From: Natrinema zhouii | GTDB taxonomy: Archaea; Halobacteriota; Halobacteria; Halobacteriales; Natrialbaceae | Length of the DNA: 64,000 nt | NCBI RefSeq assembly: GCF_013456555.2 | Contig: NZ_CP084882.1 | Span: 248,001 to 312,000, forward strand | Reading direction: 5' to 3' | In this document: piece after piece, positions 35,061 to 42,331 of the stretch | How positions within the stretch are numbered: position 1 is the stretch's first letter | Layout of the letters: each line of letters opens with the position of its first letter | Notes under the pieces: model-generated | Told to the model about the DNA's origin: nothing | Databases searched by the model: none | The model's input: the letters and a program-made list of their open reading frames with translations, nothing else | Translations under genes and position numbers: made by a program

Positions 35061-35171
35061 TCAAACGATCGTCACGTCGAACTCAGAGTACGTCCGGCCG
35101 TCGGAGAGGTGGTAGACGCCACCCGAGTAGGGGAGGTCGACTTGGTAGACGTCGATCGATTCTATCTGCAT
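35061..35171 (-). pseudogene. N-terminal scrap of a mandelate racemase/muconate lactonizing family enzyme
   Basis: ATG 35171 starts MQIESIDVYQVDLPYSGG, followed by VYHLSDGRTYSEFDVTIV, the standard first two beta strands and capping loop of this enolase-superfamily group. It is cut at the transposase junction at 35061, where a TGA follows at once. The C-terminal part at 27295-28345 lies on the same strand 6.7 kb downstream, lacking just this end, so both may derive from one gene. Confidence 0.65.
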
Positions 35172-35479
35172 ACGCGGTCCCCCGCTCGAGTTCTGTCGAC
35201 GGTGCTCACCTGAACGTTCCGTCTCTTCATCACACTCGTGATATCCGTGCTCACCGAGATACGTGTCCGCTTCATGGGTACTGGACCTGCTCAATGCGCT
35301 GGACTTCTCCTCTTATCGAGTTGGCTGGTATCAGCCCGCACAATGCGTATCGTGGAAATTAGTATTAAATTCTTGGCTCTGCCGTCTGTAGCGTCGTGTT
35401 CGATGGCGACGGTCTGAAAGCGTAAATTCAGGTCACGCTGAGAGCGAACCCGACCGGAGAAGAGTCTGTACCGACTGTT

Positions 35480-36235
35480 CTACCGGTCGGAATCAGGGAG
35501 ATAGTGGAGCGCCCGATCGAGATCGATCCGTTTGAAGTCTTGCTCGAGTGGTTGGTTCGCAAGTCGGTCTCGCCAGTACTGGATGCATTCGTCTCGAACG
35601 CTATCGGGGTCGGTGTCGACAGTATCGAAGGTCGTCTCGATCCACTCTTCAAGGGAGTCCGTTTCAATCTGGACGGAGACGTCCGGATCGTCGAGATCGC
35701 CGTCCGGCGAGTACAGGTAGCAGTTCTCGATTCGCCGCTCCGCACTTTCCCGAGTTTCCGGGGCCAGTGACGATGGGGACGGCGATCCGTTCGGTACCAG
35801 AAGAGTGGTGATCGCTCGATCGTTTATCGCGCGGAGAGTGGTTTCCGAGTCCGTCCCGACGTGAACCTGCTTGTGGTCGGGCCAGATATCGAACCAGAGG
35901 TAATCGACCAGTTCCGCTGTGGCTTGAAACGTGTAGAAGTCGGGATACGCGTAAAATCCGTTCTCTTCCAGGTAATTGGCGACTCTCGTATCCTCATCGA
36001 TGGTGTCCGCAACGACCGACGCGGTTGAAATACGATCCTGTCGGTACAGATCGTAAAATGCACGGACACGAGAGTAGATGAAGGCGGTCGCTCCGAGCGC
36101 GTCGAACTGCCGCCGTTCGACGACACCGAGACGGCTATGCGCGTCGATCGACGGCATGACGTCCGCCCGTCGAATGGATCGACCGTTCTGGACGTAGTCG
36201 AACGATTCGTCGTCTAGTTCCGCACTGCTATGCAT
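35480..36235 (-). CDS. Unknown haloarchaeal soluble protein
   Basis: A 251-residue protein without membrane segments. It has an N-terminal acidic lead, a helical middle (FDALGATAFIYSRVRAFYDLYR, then TASVVADTIDEDTRVANYLEE), a central aromatic part (YAYPDFYTFQATAELVDYLWFDIW) and a C-terminal helix-rich part (DECIQYWRDRLANQPLEQDF). No catalytic motif is obvious and the family is not recognised. The codon usage is GC-rich, like the next gene. It is monocistronic with a 184-base gap before the aldehyde dehydrogenase end. Confidence 0.65.
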   Translation of the reverse strand: MHSSAELDDESFDYVQNGRSIRRADVMPSIDAHSRLGVVERRQFDALGATAFIYSRVRAFYDLYRQDRISTASVVADTIDEDTRVANYLEENGFYAYPDFYTFQATAELVDYLWFDIWPDHKQVHVGTDSETTLRAINDRAITTLLVPNGSPSPSSLAPETRESAERRIENCYLYSPDGDLDDPDVSVQIETDSLEEWIETTFDTVDTDPDSVRDECIQYWRDRLANQPLEQDFKRIDLDRALHYLPDSDR

Positions 36236-36419
36236 GATACTGTCACACTAGTCCTCTCGAAGTGTAATGCTTGTGGTGTCTCGAATCGCTCCCGATAATC
36301 GCCTTTCGTATGGAGGATGAGAGCACGAAGCGTCGTGCCGGGGAGTTCCATAGAGACGCGGTCTCCGGTGTCTGAACGGGCCCAATAAACCTATAGACAG
36401 AGGGCCGTGGGAGGTGCGG

Positions 36420-37871
36420 TCAGTAGTTCATGTAGACGGTTTTCGTGCTGGTGAAGAAATCGATTGCGGCGTCGCCCTGTTCCCGGTACGTGTTCGTCGA
36501 CGAGTTCTTGTAGCCGCCGAACGGGACGTGGAGTTCGAGCCCCGTCGTTTTCTCGTTGACCTTCGCGACGCCCGCTTCGACATCGTCGACGAATCGGTTC
36601 GCTTCGGTGAGATCCTGCGTGACGATACTCGCGGAGAGACCAAACTCGACGTCGTTGGCGACCTCGACGCCCTCCTCGAAGTCACTCACCTTCAAGACTG
36701 CGAGCACCGGACCGAAGACCTCCTCCTGAGCGATTCGCATCTCGCTCTCGACGTCGCTGAAGACGGTCGGCTCGACGTAGTAGCCGTCGTCGAACGCTCC
36801 GCCGTCAACCTCGCTTCCGCCCGTTTGCAGTGTCGCCCCGTCCTCGCGAGCGATGTCGACGTACTCGAGCGTGCTCTCGAGTTCCGATTCACTGACGTGC
36901 GGGCCCATATCGGGATCGTCGAGCCCCGCCCCGACCTCGAGTGATTCCGCGTAGTCGCTGATCGTGTCGACGAACTCGTCGTAGATCTCTTCGTGGACGA
37001 TCGCTCGAGAGCAGGCGGTACACGACTGGCCCGTGGTTCCGAACGCCCCGACGCCGACGATGTCGACAGCGTCGTCGATGTCGGCGCTGGGCATGACAAC
37101 CGTCGGATTCTTCCCACCCATCTCGCACTGGACCCGTTTGAGGTCATCCGCCGCGGACTGGGCGACCGCCGTTCCGACCGACGTGCTGCCGGTAAACGAG
37201 ACGCCGTCGATGTCGTCGTGGGACGCCAGCGGGGCTCCGACCTCGCTGCCGGAACCCGTCACGAAGTTCGCGACGCCGTCGGGAAGCCCCGCGTCGTCGA
37301 GACACTCGAAAATAACTCGCGTCATATTCGGCGCCTGAGTGGCCGGCTTGATGACCAGAGTGTTTCCGGTGGCCAGCGCCGGCGCGAGTTTCCAGGCCGG
37401 AATCGCGATGGGGTAGTTCCAGGGCGTGATGAGCCCGACCGTCCCAAGCGGTTCGCGCTTCGTATGGAGTTCCTTTCCGGGCGCGCTCGGCGCCTTCGAC
37501 GTTCCGCCGATATCGCGGGCTTTCTCCGCGTAGTAGTAGAAAATGTCGATCGCGCGTTGGACTTCGCCGGCGGCCTCGCTCCGGGTCTTTCCTTCCTCGC
37601 GAACGAGCGTCTCCGTAACGTCGTCCTTCCGCGCGTCGAGGCGCTTTCCGGCCTCCTTGAGGATCTGACAGCGGCTCGGTCCGGGGGTGCCGGCCCAGTC
37701 GTCCTGGGCGGCGACCGCAACGTCGATCGCGGTTTCGACGTCGTCGCGCGTCGATGCCTGATACCGTGCGACGATCTCGTCGGCGTTCGCAGGGTTTCGA
37801 ACCTCGAACGTGTCGCCGCTTTCCGATTCGATCCACTGTCCGTCGATATAATTCTCGTACTCTGTTGCCAT
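36420..37871 (-). CDS. NAD(P)-dependent aldehyde dehydrogenase
   Basis: A 483-residue enzyme of the ALDH superfamily that oxidises an aldehyde to the acid. The cofactor and active-site motifs are complete: TPWNYPIAIPAWKLAPAL with the catalytic Asn, the glycine-rich FTGSTSVG, the general-base Glu in CEMGGKNPTVV, the nucleophile Cys in GTTGQSCTACSR, and EEVFGPVLAV. Its closest resemblance is to the semialdehyde dehydrogenase group (alpha-ketoglutarate or succinate semialdehyde) used in sugar-acid breakdown, which is tentative. It ends near 36.4 kb and is followed downstream by an unknown gene; IclR regulators lie 0.6-2.5 kb upstream. Confidence 0.93.
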   Translation of the reverse strand: MATEYENYIDGQWIESESGDTFEVRNPANADEIVARYQASTRDDVETAIDVAVAAQDDWAGTPGPSRCQILKEAGKRLDARKDDVTETLVREEGKTRSEAAGEVQRAIDIFYYYAEKARDIGGTSKAPSAPGKELHTKREPLGTVGLITPWNYPIAIPAWKLAPALATGNTLVIKPATQAPNMTRVIFECLDDAGLPDGVANFVTGSGSEVGAPLASHDDIDGVSFTGSTSVGTAVAQSAADDLKRVQCEMGGKNPTVVMPSADIDDAVDIVGVGAFGTTGQSCTACSRAIVHEEIYDEFVDTISDYAESLEVGAGLDDPDMGPHVSESELESTLEYVDIAREDGATLQTGGSEVDGGAFDDGYYVEPTVFSDVESEMRIAQEEVFGPVLAVLKVSDFEEGVEVANDVEFGLSASIVTQDLTEANRFVDDVEAGVAKVNEKTTGLELHVPFGGYKNSSTNTYREQGDAAIDFFTSTKTVYMNY

Positions 37872-38318
37872 TCCATCTGTGCGTTCTCTCTGCTGGTATA
37901 CGTCAGTTGCGGTGCCGCGGGTATTCGCCCCTTCCGACGCCGGTGAATCGCTAGACTACCGTGTTCGGGCGCGTTCGAAACGCTCGCCGCCGCCGATACA
38001 GCGACATGAGCGTTTCCGTCGATCACCGTCCGCTCCAGAACGCTCACAGCAGCCGACTCGGCTGCTAACTCTCCTGTCGCAATATGGGTGATGAGTACTG
38101 AACCGTCGGTACCGCCACGAAGCTGTCTGTGATCGCCGTTTCGGCGCTCGAGCTCACGCTTCGAGCGCACGCTCGGTGTCGCCGTGCGCGAAGCGGAGAT
38201 TCTGTGAAAATGTCCTGCCGTGTCCTGTCTCTAACAACTGCAATGACCTAGCTGCATCCGTGTCGGACGGCGATTCGCAACGGCCTCCCGCGCGGCTCGT
38301 ATTCGCCTCTAATTCGCC
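37872..38318. other. Gap between aldehyde dehydrogenase and zinc-protein genes
   Basis: About 450 bases. It holds the aldehyde dehydrogenase promoter and, near 38155-38215 on the plus strand, a very short match (FERTLGVAVREAEIL) to the end of an IS5-type transposase like that at 31.5 kb. This is too short to call an element. Confidence 0.35.
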
Positions 38319-38432
38319 TCAATCTGCGCTATGGGGCGGCATGAATCCGCAACTCGGACAGCCATTATGCTTCGTGGTCTTGTAATCCAGCTCTGTGCCG
38401 CAGTTCGTGCACTCGTAATGGGACGCTGCCAT
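38319..38432 (-). CDS. 37-residue zinc-ribbon protein
   Basis: A tiny protein with two CxxC knuckles (YECTNCGTELDYKTTKHNGCPSCGF), the signature of small haloarchaeal zinc-finger proteins. The spacing CPSCGF at the end matches zinc ribbons found in rubredoxin-like and ribosomal-type small proteins. Start 38432 (MAASHYEC) was chosen; the frame is open further upstream, but those residues are not zinc-ribbon-like. It lies 71 bases after the IclR gene on the same strand. Such proteins in haloarchaea often have regulatory or protein-contact roles; none is assigned here. Confidence 0.75.
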   Translation of the reverse strand: MAASHYECTNCGTELDYKTTKHNGCPSCGFMPPHSAD

Positions 38433-38503
38433 CAGACGCCTGTTGGTCGATTCCACATATATACGTTTTGCAGGCTTTCCTGCGAAAAACGGCACTGTGT
38501 GTA

Positions 38504-39265
38504 TTAGTAATCGCGAATATTCACTTCGATTCGGTTCTTCGTCGCACGTAATCGGTCCGGAAGGGTTTCCTGATACCACTCCTCTTTCATGTCGGCTGCG
38601 GCTCCCGAGAGACTAATCGCGCCGATTACCGCGTCGTCGGAACCGAACACCGGAACCCCGACGCACCGGAGCCCGGGACCGTACTCCTCTTCGTCGAACG
38701 CGGCACCGCGATCACGGATCCGGTCGAGTTCGTCCAGCAGCTCTCCCTTCTCGGTGATCGTGTTCTCGGTGTGACCGACTAGTTCCATCCGTTCGAGGAG
38801 CGTCTCAAGCCGATCCGACGACGCGTGAGCGAGAATCGATTTTCCGGTAGCCGTACAATGTAAGTCGTGTCTCTCGCCGGCCCGCGTCGAAAATCGGATG
38901 TCGTCGCTTCCGCGGGATCGGTACAGGTAGACGCCTTCTCCCTGCTCTTCGACGGTGAGATTACCCACTAAGTCCAGCCCCTCGACGAGGACTTCGATCT
39001 GCGGTCGCGCGATCTCGAACAGGTCCGTCTGCATCCGCGTCGTCTCGCCGATGCGAAGGAAACGGAGCCCGAGTCGATATCGACCGCCCTCGTTCACGAC
39101 GTACCCGCTTTCGCGAAGCGTTGTCAGATGGTTGTGCACGGTGCTTTTCGAAACGCCGACCGAATTTGCGATTTCGGTCACACCCGACTCGTCCGCCTGC
39201 TCGAGGTGTTCTACCACTGATAAGAGGGTGGTAATCGATTCGACGGGAGCGTTCGTGCGGTCCAT
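38504..39265 (-). CDS. IclR family transcriptional regulator (first)
   Basis: A 253-residue regulator with an N-terminal winged helix (SITTLLSVVEHLEQADESGVTEIANSVGVSKSTVHNHLTTLRESGYV, residues 8-55) and a C-terminal IclR effector-binding domain (from about residue 80, with HCTATGKSILAHAS and CVGVPVFGSDDAVIGAISLSG). IclR proteins control catabolic genes and bind small organic acids. The frame is open to 39538, but ATG 39265 is the normal family start. Two copies of GTTCTG-N5-CAGAAC lie 46 and 329 bases upstream, probably its own operator. It shares about a third of its residues by eye with the second IclR at 39689. Confidence 0.9.
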   Translation of the reverse strand: MDRTNAPVESITTLLSVVEHLEQADESGVTEIANSVGVSKSTVHNHLTTLRESGYVVNEGGRYRLGLRFLRIGETTRMQTDLFEIARPQIEVLVEGLDLVGNLTVEEQGEGVYLYRSRGSDDIRFSTRAGERHDLHCTATGKSILAHASSDRLETLLERMELVGHTENTITEKGELLDELDRIRDRGAAFDEEEYGPGLRCVGVPVFGSDDAVIGAISLSGAAADMKEEWYQETLPDRLRATKNRIEVNIRDY

Positions 39266-39310
39266 AGTCGAAGCGTAGTCACTGGGTGTACTTGTAGTTG
39301 GCTCCAAAAT

Positions 39311-39327
39311 GTTCTGCTCGACAGAAC
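39311..39327. promoter_or_regulatory. Inverted repeat GTTCTG-N5-CAGAAC, copy 1
   Basis: Perfect 6-base arms with spacer CTCGA, 46 bases upstream of the first IclR start codon. The identical arms and spacing recur at 39594-39610. IclR proteins bind short palindromes of this kind, so autoregulation is likely. Confidence 0.55.
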
Positions 39328-39593
39328 GCCAGCTCTGTGCTTCGTTTCCACTACCGTAGCGCCGTCCGGATCTCTCCCTCCGATTGACTGCGAGTTGCGG
39401 ACCGTACGCTCGGTCGTTTGCCTGAAGAGCGGTACTACCCGATCGTTCCGTTCTGCTGGTCGGTACCGTTCGTCTCGCCTTTCCTTCACACGAAACACTG
39501 CCTGGTTGAGTTACCCTTGATCGGAATACGGACCTCAAATTACGATCGTATTATTGTAATTCATGTAGCTGCCACAACGGGGTGTGTCACTCC

Positions 39594-39610
39594 GTTCTGT
39601 TGTACAGAAC
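39594..39610. promoter_or_regulatory. Inverted repeat GTTCTG-N5-CAGAAC, copy 2
   Basis: Same arms as 39311-39327 with spacer TTGTA. It sits 329 bases upstream of the first IclR start and 79 bases beyond the stop of the second, so it could be an upstream operator or a loop partner of copy 1. Confidence 0.55.
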
Positions 39611-39688
39611 TATCCTTTACAGGATCAGTATACAGACTTCTGAGGGAACTACTCGAGAGAGATAGCCGTTTTTGACGGAGAAATCGAT

Positions 39689-40471
39689 TCAGATGGTCGT
39701 ATCACTCGAACTATAGTTGAGTTCGATTATGTTTCTGGCCGAGAGGAGTTCTCTTCGGAGTTCCTCTTTGACGTCGGACTCTCGCAACCGATGTGCAGGA
39801 CCAGTAATACTGAGGCCGCCTAGCGCGGTTCCAGTCGAATCCTCGATGACCGTCGAGATCGACGCCATCCCCATCCTGTATTCTTCGCGGTCGAACGAGA
39901 CGTCGCTCTCGCGGATCCGTTCGAACTCCTCCTCAAGTTCGTCACGGTCCGTAATCGTGTTCTCTGTGTGGGCGGGCATTCCGTGTCTGTCGAGTATTTC
40001 AGTTACGCGTTCGTCGGAGTACTGCGCGAGAATCACTTTTCCGACGGCCGAACAGTGCATGTGAAAGTGCGTCCCGACGGTAAAGCCGTACGAGATACTG
40101 AGGTCGTTCTGGACGACATCGAGTGCGACGCACATTCCGTTTTGTTCGACGGACAGCGTGACGAATTCGCTGCTGGTTTTTTCGGCGAGGGTGTTCACCT
40201 CCGGCTTCGCCACGTTGTACAGCGTTTCAGTATCGCGGACGCGTCCCCCGAGTTCCACGTATCGGAGACTGAGTTTGTATGCACCGCTGTCGTCTTGCAC
40301 CACGTACCCCAACTGCCGAAGCGTGCTCAGGTAGTCGTGGACGATGCTAGGCGGTCTGTTGATCGCCTCGGCGATCGCTGTGACACCGCGTTCACCGTCT
40401 TCCTCGAGCGTCGTCACGATATCGTCCATCGTCAACAAGGCCTTGATCGGACGATTTGCTTCGTCATCCAT
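39689..40471 (-). CDS. IclR family transcriptional regulator (second)
   Basis: A 260-residue regulator with an N-terminal winged helix (ALLTMDDIVTTLEEDGERGVTAIAEAINRPPSIVHDYLSTLRQLGYV) and a C-terminal IclR effector domain (HMHCSAVGKVILAQYSDERV, then SISTVIEDSTGTALGGLSITG). Start 40471 (MDDEANRP) is preferred to 40504. It is divergent from the amidohydrolase-Rieske-BCCT operon at 40734. The shared 262-base gap holds two copies of ATTCG-N7-CGAAT, one before each gene, so it most likely controls both itself and that operon. Confidence 0.9.
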   Translation of the reverse strand: MDDEANRPIKALLTMDDIVTTLEEDGERGVTAIAEAINRPPSIVHDYLSTLRQLGYVVQDDSGAYKLSLRYVELGGRVRDTETLYNVAKPEVNTLAEKTSSEFVTLSVEQNGMCVALDVVQNDLSISYGFTVGTHFHMHCSAVGKVILAQYSDERVTEILDRHGMPAHTENTITDRDELEEEFERIRESDVSFDREEYRMGMASISTVIEDSTGTALGGLSITGPAHRLRESDVKEELRRELLSARNIIELNYSSSDTTI

Positions 40472-40502
40472 ATTCCGTCTAGCGGCGGCACCACACATAT
40501 AC

Positions 40503-40519
40503 ATTCGGAATTGTCGAAT
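40503..40519. promoter_or_regulatory. Inverted repeat ATTCG-N7-CGAAT, copy 1
   Basis: Perfect 5-base arms with a 7-base spacer, 32 bases upstream of the second IclR start codon. It matches the longer site at 40595-40613 in arms and spacing. Confidence 0.5.
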
Positions 40520-40594
40520 ATTGCGATCGGAGAATCGGCTTTCACCCAGGATCTATCGTTATAATCATAATTGATAACTATGTTCTCACCGATT

Positions 40595-40613
40595 CATTCG
40601 ATAATAACGAATG
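40595..40613. promoter_or_regulatory. Inverted repeat CATTCG-N7-CGAATG, copy 2
   Basis: Perfect 6-base arms with spacer ATAATAA, 120 bases upstream of the amidohydrolase start and about 95 bases upstream of its TATA-like GTTTATC at 40711. With copy 1 it forms a pair spaced 92 bases apart in the divergent promoter, a layout expected for a shared IclR operator. Confidence 0.55.
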
Positions 40614-40733
40614 TAGCGGCTATTTTTAAGTAGGACCTGAATCGCTCTTCTGCCGAATACCCTCTATTGAAGCGTTCATGTGGCTGATTTCATCATCTAA
40701 AATAGAGAAAGGTTTATCTGGGGTCGTGATGGT

Positions 40734-41861
40734 ATGTCTACTTGGATCATGGCACAGGATACCCAGGGAGCGAGAACGGACCGTCGCTCAGAGTCGGAGC
40801 TAACGTTAGTCGATGCAGACGTCCACCAGCGGTGGGCGGACGACGAAGCGATCGCCCAATACCTCCCGGAACGCTACAGAGACGATGGCCTTGTACTGCC
40901 GGAGCTGTTATACCGGAACCCCGGTGAGTTCCTTCGCCAAGACGAGAAAACGGAGGACGGGAATAAACCGGGAACTGACCACCAGAAGATCTGCGATGAT
41001 CACCTTGACGAGCACGATATCGACTACGCGATGTTGACCGGGAATTCGTGGTTCAATCTCGCGGCACTGCCACACCGCGATTACGCTAACGAGCTCGCGC
41101 GAGCGTTCAACGAGTGGTTGGTGAACGACGTCCTTCCGGTCGACGACCGGTTTATCGGGTCGATGTACGTCGCACCGAAGGCGCCAGAGAAAGCCGCGGA
41201 ACTCATCCGCGAATACGGTGATCACCCGCAAATCCGTCAAGTGATGCTGCCCGGCGGAGCCGAAGTGCCGTACGGTCGGCCCCAGTACTGGCCGATGTAC
41301 GAGGCCGCCGAAGAACAGAACCTCGCGATGGCGGTCCACCCGTTCTCGGAGGGACACGGAACGAGCAATCCGCCGACCGGTGCCGGTCACCCGAACAGCT
41401 ACATCGAGTGGCACACGCTCCTCGGCGCGTACTACATGGGACAGCTCGCCTCGCTCGTCACCGAGGGCGTCCTCGTCGAGTATCCCGACCTGCGATGGGC
41501 GTTTCTCGAGGGTGGCTACGGGTGGGTCCCTCACTTCATGTGGCGACTCGATAAGAACTGGAAGGGGCTCCGTTCGCAGGTACCGTGGCTAGAAGAGAAA
41601 CCGAGCCACTACATCCGAAACAACGTCTGGTTCGCCAGCCAGCCCGTCGAGGAGCCCGAACGGCCGGAATTCCACGACCAGATCCTCGAGATGATGCACG
41701 CGGACGAGATGCTCATCTACGCGTCGGACTATCCGCATTGGGATGGCGACGACCCCACGTGGGGGCTGCCGCCGATGGACGACGACATGGAGAGAGCGAT
41801 CAAACACGAGAACGCGGCCGAGCTGTGGGACCTCCCGACGGACGGAAGTAAACTGAAGTGA
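40734..41861 (+). CDS. Amidohydrolase-2 family metal-dependent hydrolase/decarboxylase
   Basis: A 375-residue TIM-barrel enzyme of the amidohydrolase-2 (ACMSD-like) family. The N-terminal metal motif is reduced to VDADVHQRW. Further candidate ligands are His in MAVHPFSEGHG, the motif FLEGGYGWVPHFMWRLD and the late IYASDYPHWDGD, whose Asp is the usual catalytic base. Members decarboxylate aromatic or amino-muconate acids or hydrolyse lactones. It starts at 40734, or possibly 40749 (MAQDTQG). It is first in a tight operon with a Rieske protein and a BCCT transporter, which suggests uptake and processing of one substrate, perhaps a quaternary amine or aromatic acid. Confidence 0.88.
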   Translation: MSTWIMAQDTQGARTDRRSESELTLVDADVHQRWADDEAIAQYLPERYRDDGLVLPELLYRNPGEFLRQDEKTEDGNKPGTDHQKICDDHLDEHDIDYAMLTGNSWFNLAALPHRDYANELARAFNEWLVNDVLPVDDRFIGSMYVAPKAPEKAAELIREYGDHPQIRQVMLPGGAEVPYGRPQYWPMYEAAEEQNLAMAVHPFSEGHGTSNPPTGAGHPNSYIEWHTLLGAYYMGQLASLVTEGVLVEYPDLRWAFLEGGYGWVPHFMWRLDKNWKGLRSQVPWLEEKPSHYIRNNVWFASQPVEEPERPEFHDQILEMMHADEMLIYASDYPHWDGDDPTWGLPPMDDDMERAIKHENAAELWDLPTDGSKLK

Positions 41862-41866
41862 TTCCA

Positions 41867-42331
41867 ATGACGAAAAAACGATTCGAGATCTGTCCGGCTG
41901 CCGAGTTCGACGCCGGCGAGCGGCGCATCGTCGACCTCGACGGATTCTCGGTCGGCGTTTTCAACGTCGACGGGGAGTACTACGCGATGAAAAACGACTG
42001 CCCACACCAGCGCGCACCGCTCTGCGAGGGGAAACTCGGCGGCACCACGGAATCGAACAGCCCTGGCAAGTACGAGTGGGTCCGGCCGGGGCGGGTCGTT
42101 CGCTGTCCGTGGCACGGGTGGGAGTTCGACGTCACGACGGGCGAGTCGGTCTTCAACCCCCACAAGGTGAAAGCCAAGACGTTCGAGACGCGAGTCGAAC
42201 CGTCTGAAGACGAGAATACCGTCGCCGACGGCGGCTGTGAGGGCTGCAGTGCCGACTTGGAGGGAGACGAACCGCCGGTCGAGACGTACGACGTGGAAGT
42301 CGAACAGGGCACAGTTGTGGTCTACCTATGA
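41867..42331 (+). CDS. Stand-alone Rieske [2Fe-2S] protein
   Basis: A 154-residue soluble Rieske protein with both cluster motifs: CPHQRAPLCEG (C-x-H) and CPWHGWEFD (C-x2-H). About 45 residues separate them, longer than in typical Rieske ferredoxins because of an insert (GGTTESNSPGKYEWVRPGR). A third cysteine pair (GGCEGCSADL) follows near residue 125. Similar small proteins deliver electrons to oxygenases or act as fused-free oxygenase N-domains. It starts 5 bases after the amidohydrolase stop and overlaps the BCCT start (ATGA). No oxygenase catalytic subunit is encoded next to it, which is odd. Confidence 0.9.
   Translation: MTKKRFEICPAAEFDAGERRIVDLDGFSVGVFNVDGEYYAMKNDCPHQRAPLCEGKLGGTTESNSPGKYEWVRPGRVVRCPWHGWEFDVTTGESVFNPHKVKAKTFETRVEPSEDENTVADGGCEGCSADLEGDEPPVETYDVEVEQGTVVVYL

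Larger units (their letters stand above)
39266..39688. other. Intergenic region between the two IclR genes
   Basis: A 423-base gap carrying the promoter of the first IclR gene and two matching inverted repeats (39311-39327 and 39594-39610). No reading frame in it looks real. Confidence 0.6.

Noticed and set aside
36993..37946. Plus-strand open frame of 317 codons
   Set aside because: Antisense to aldehyde dehydrogenase and without domain content.
38155..38215. Short IS5-transposase-like stretch FERTLGVAVREAEIL
   Set aside because: Only about 15 residues match, too few to call an element remnant.
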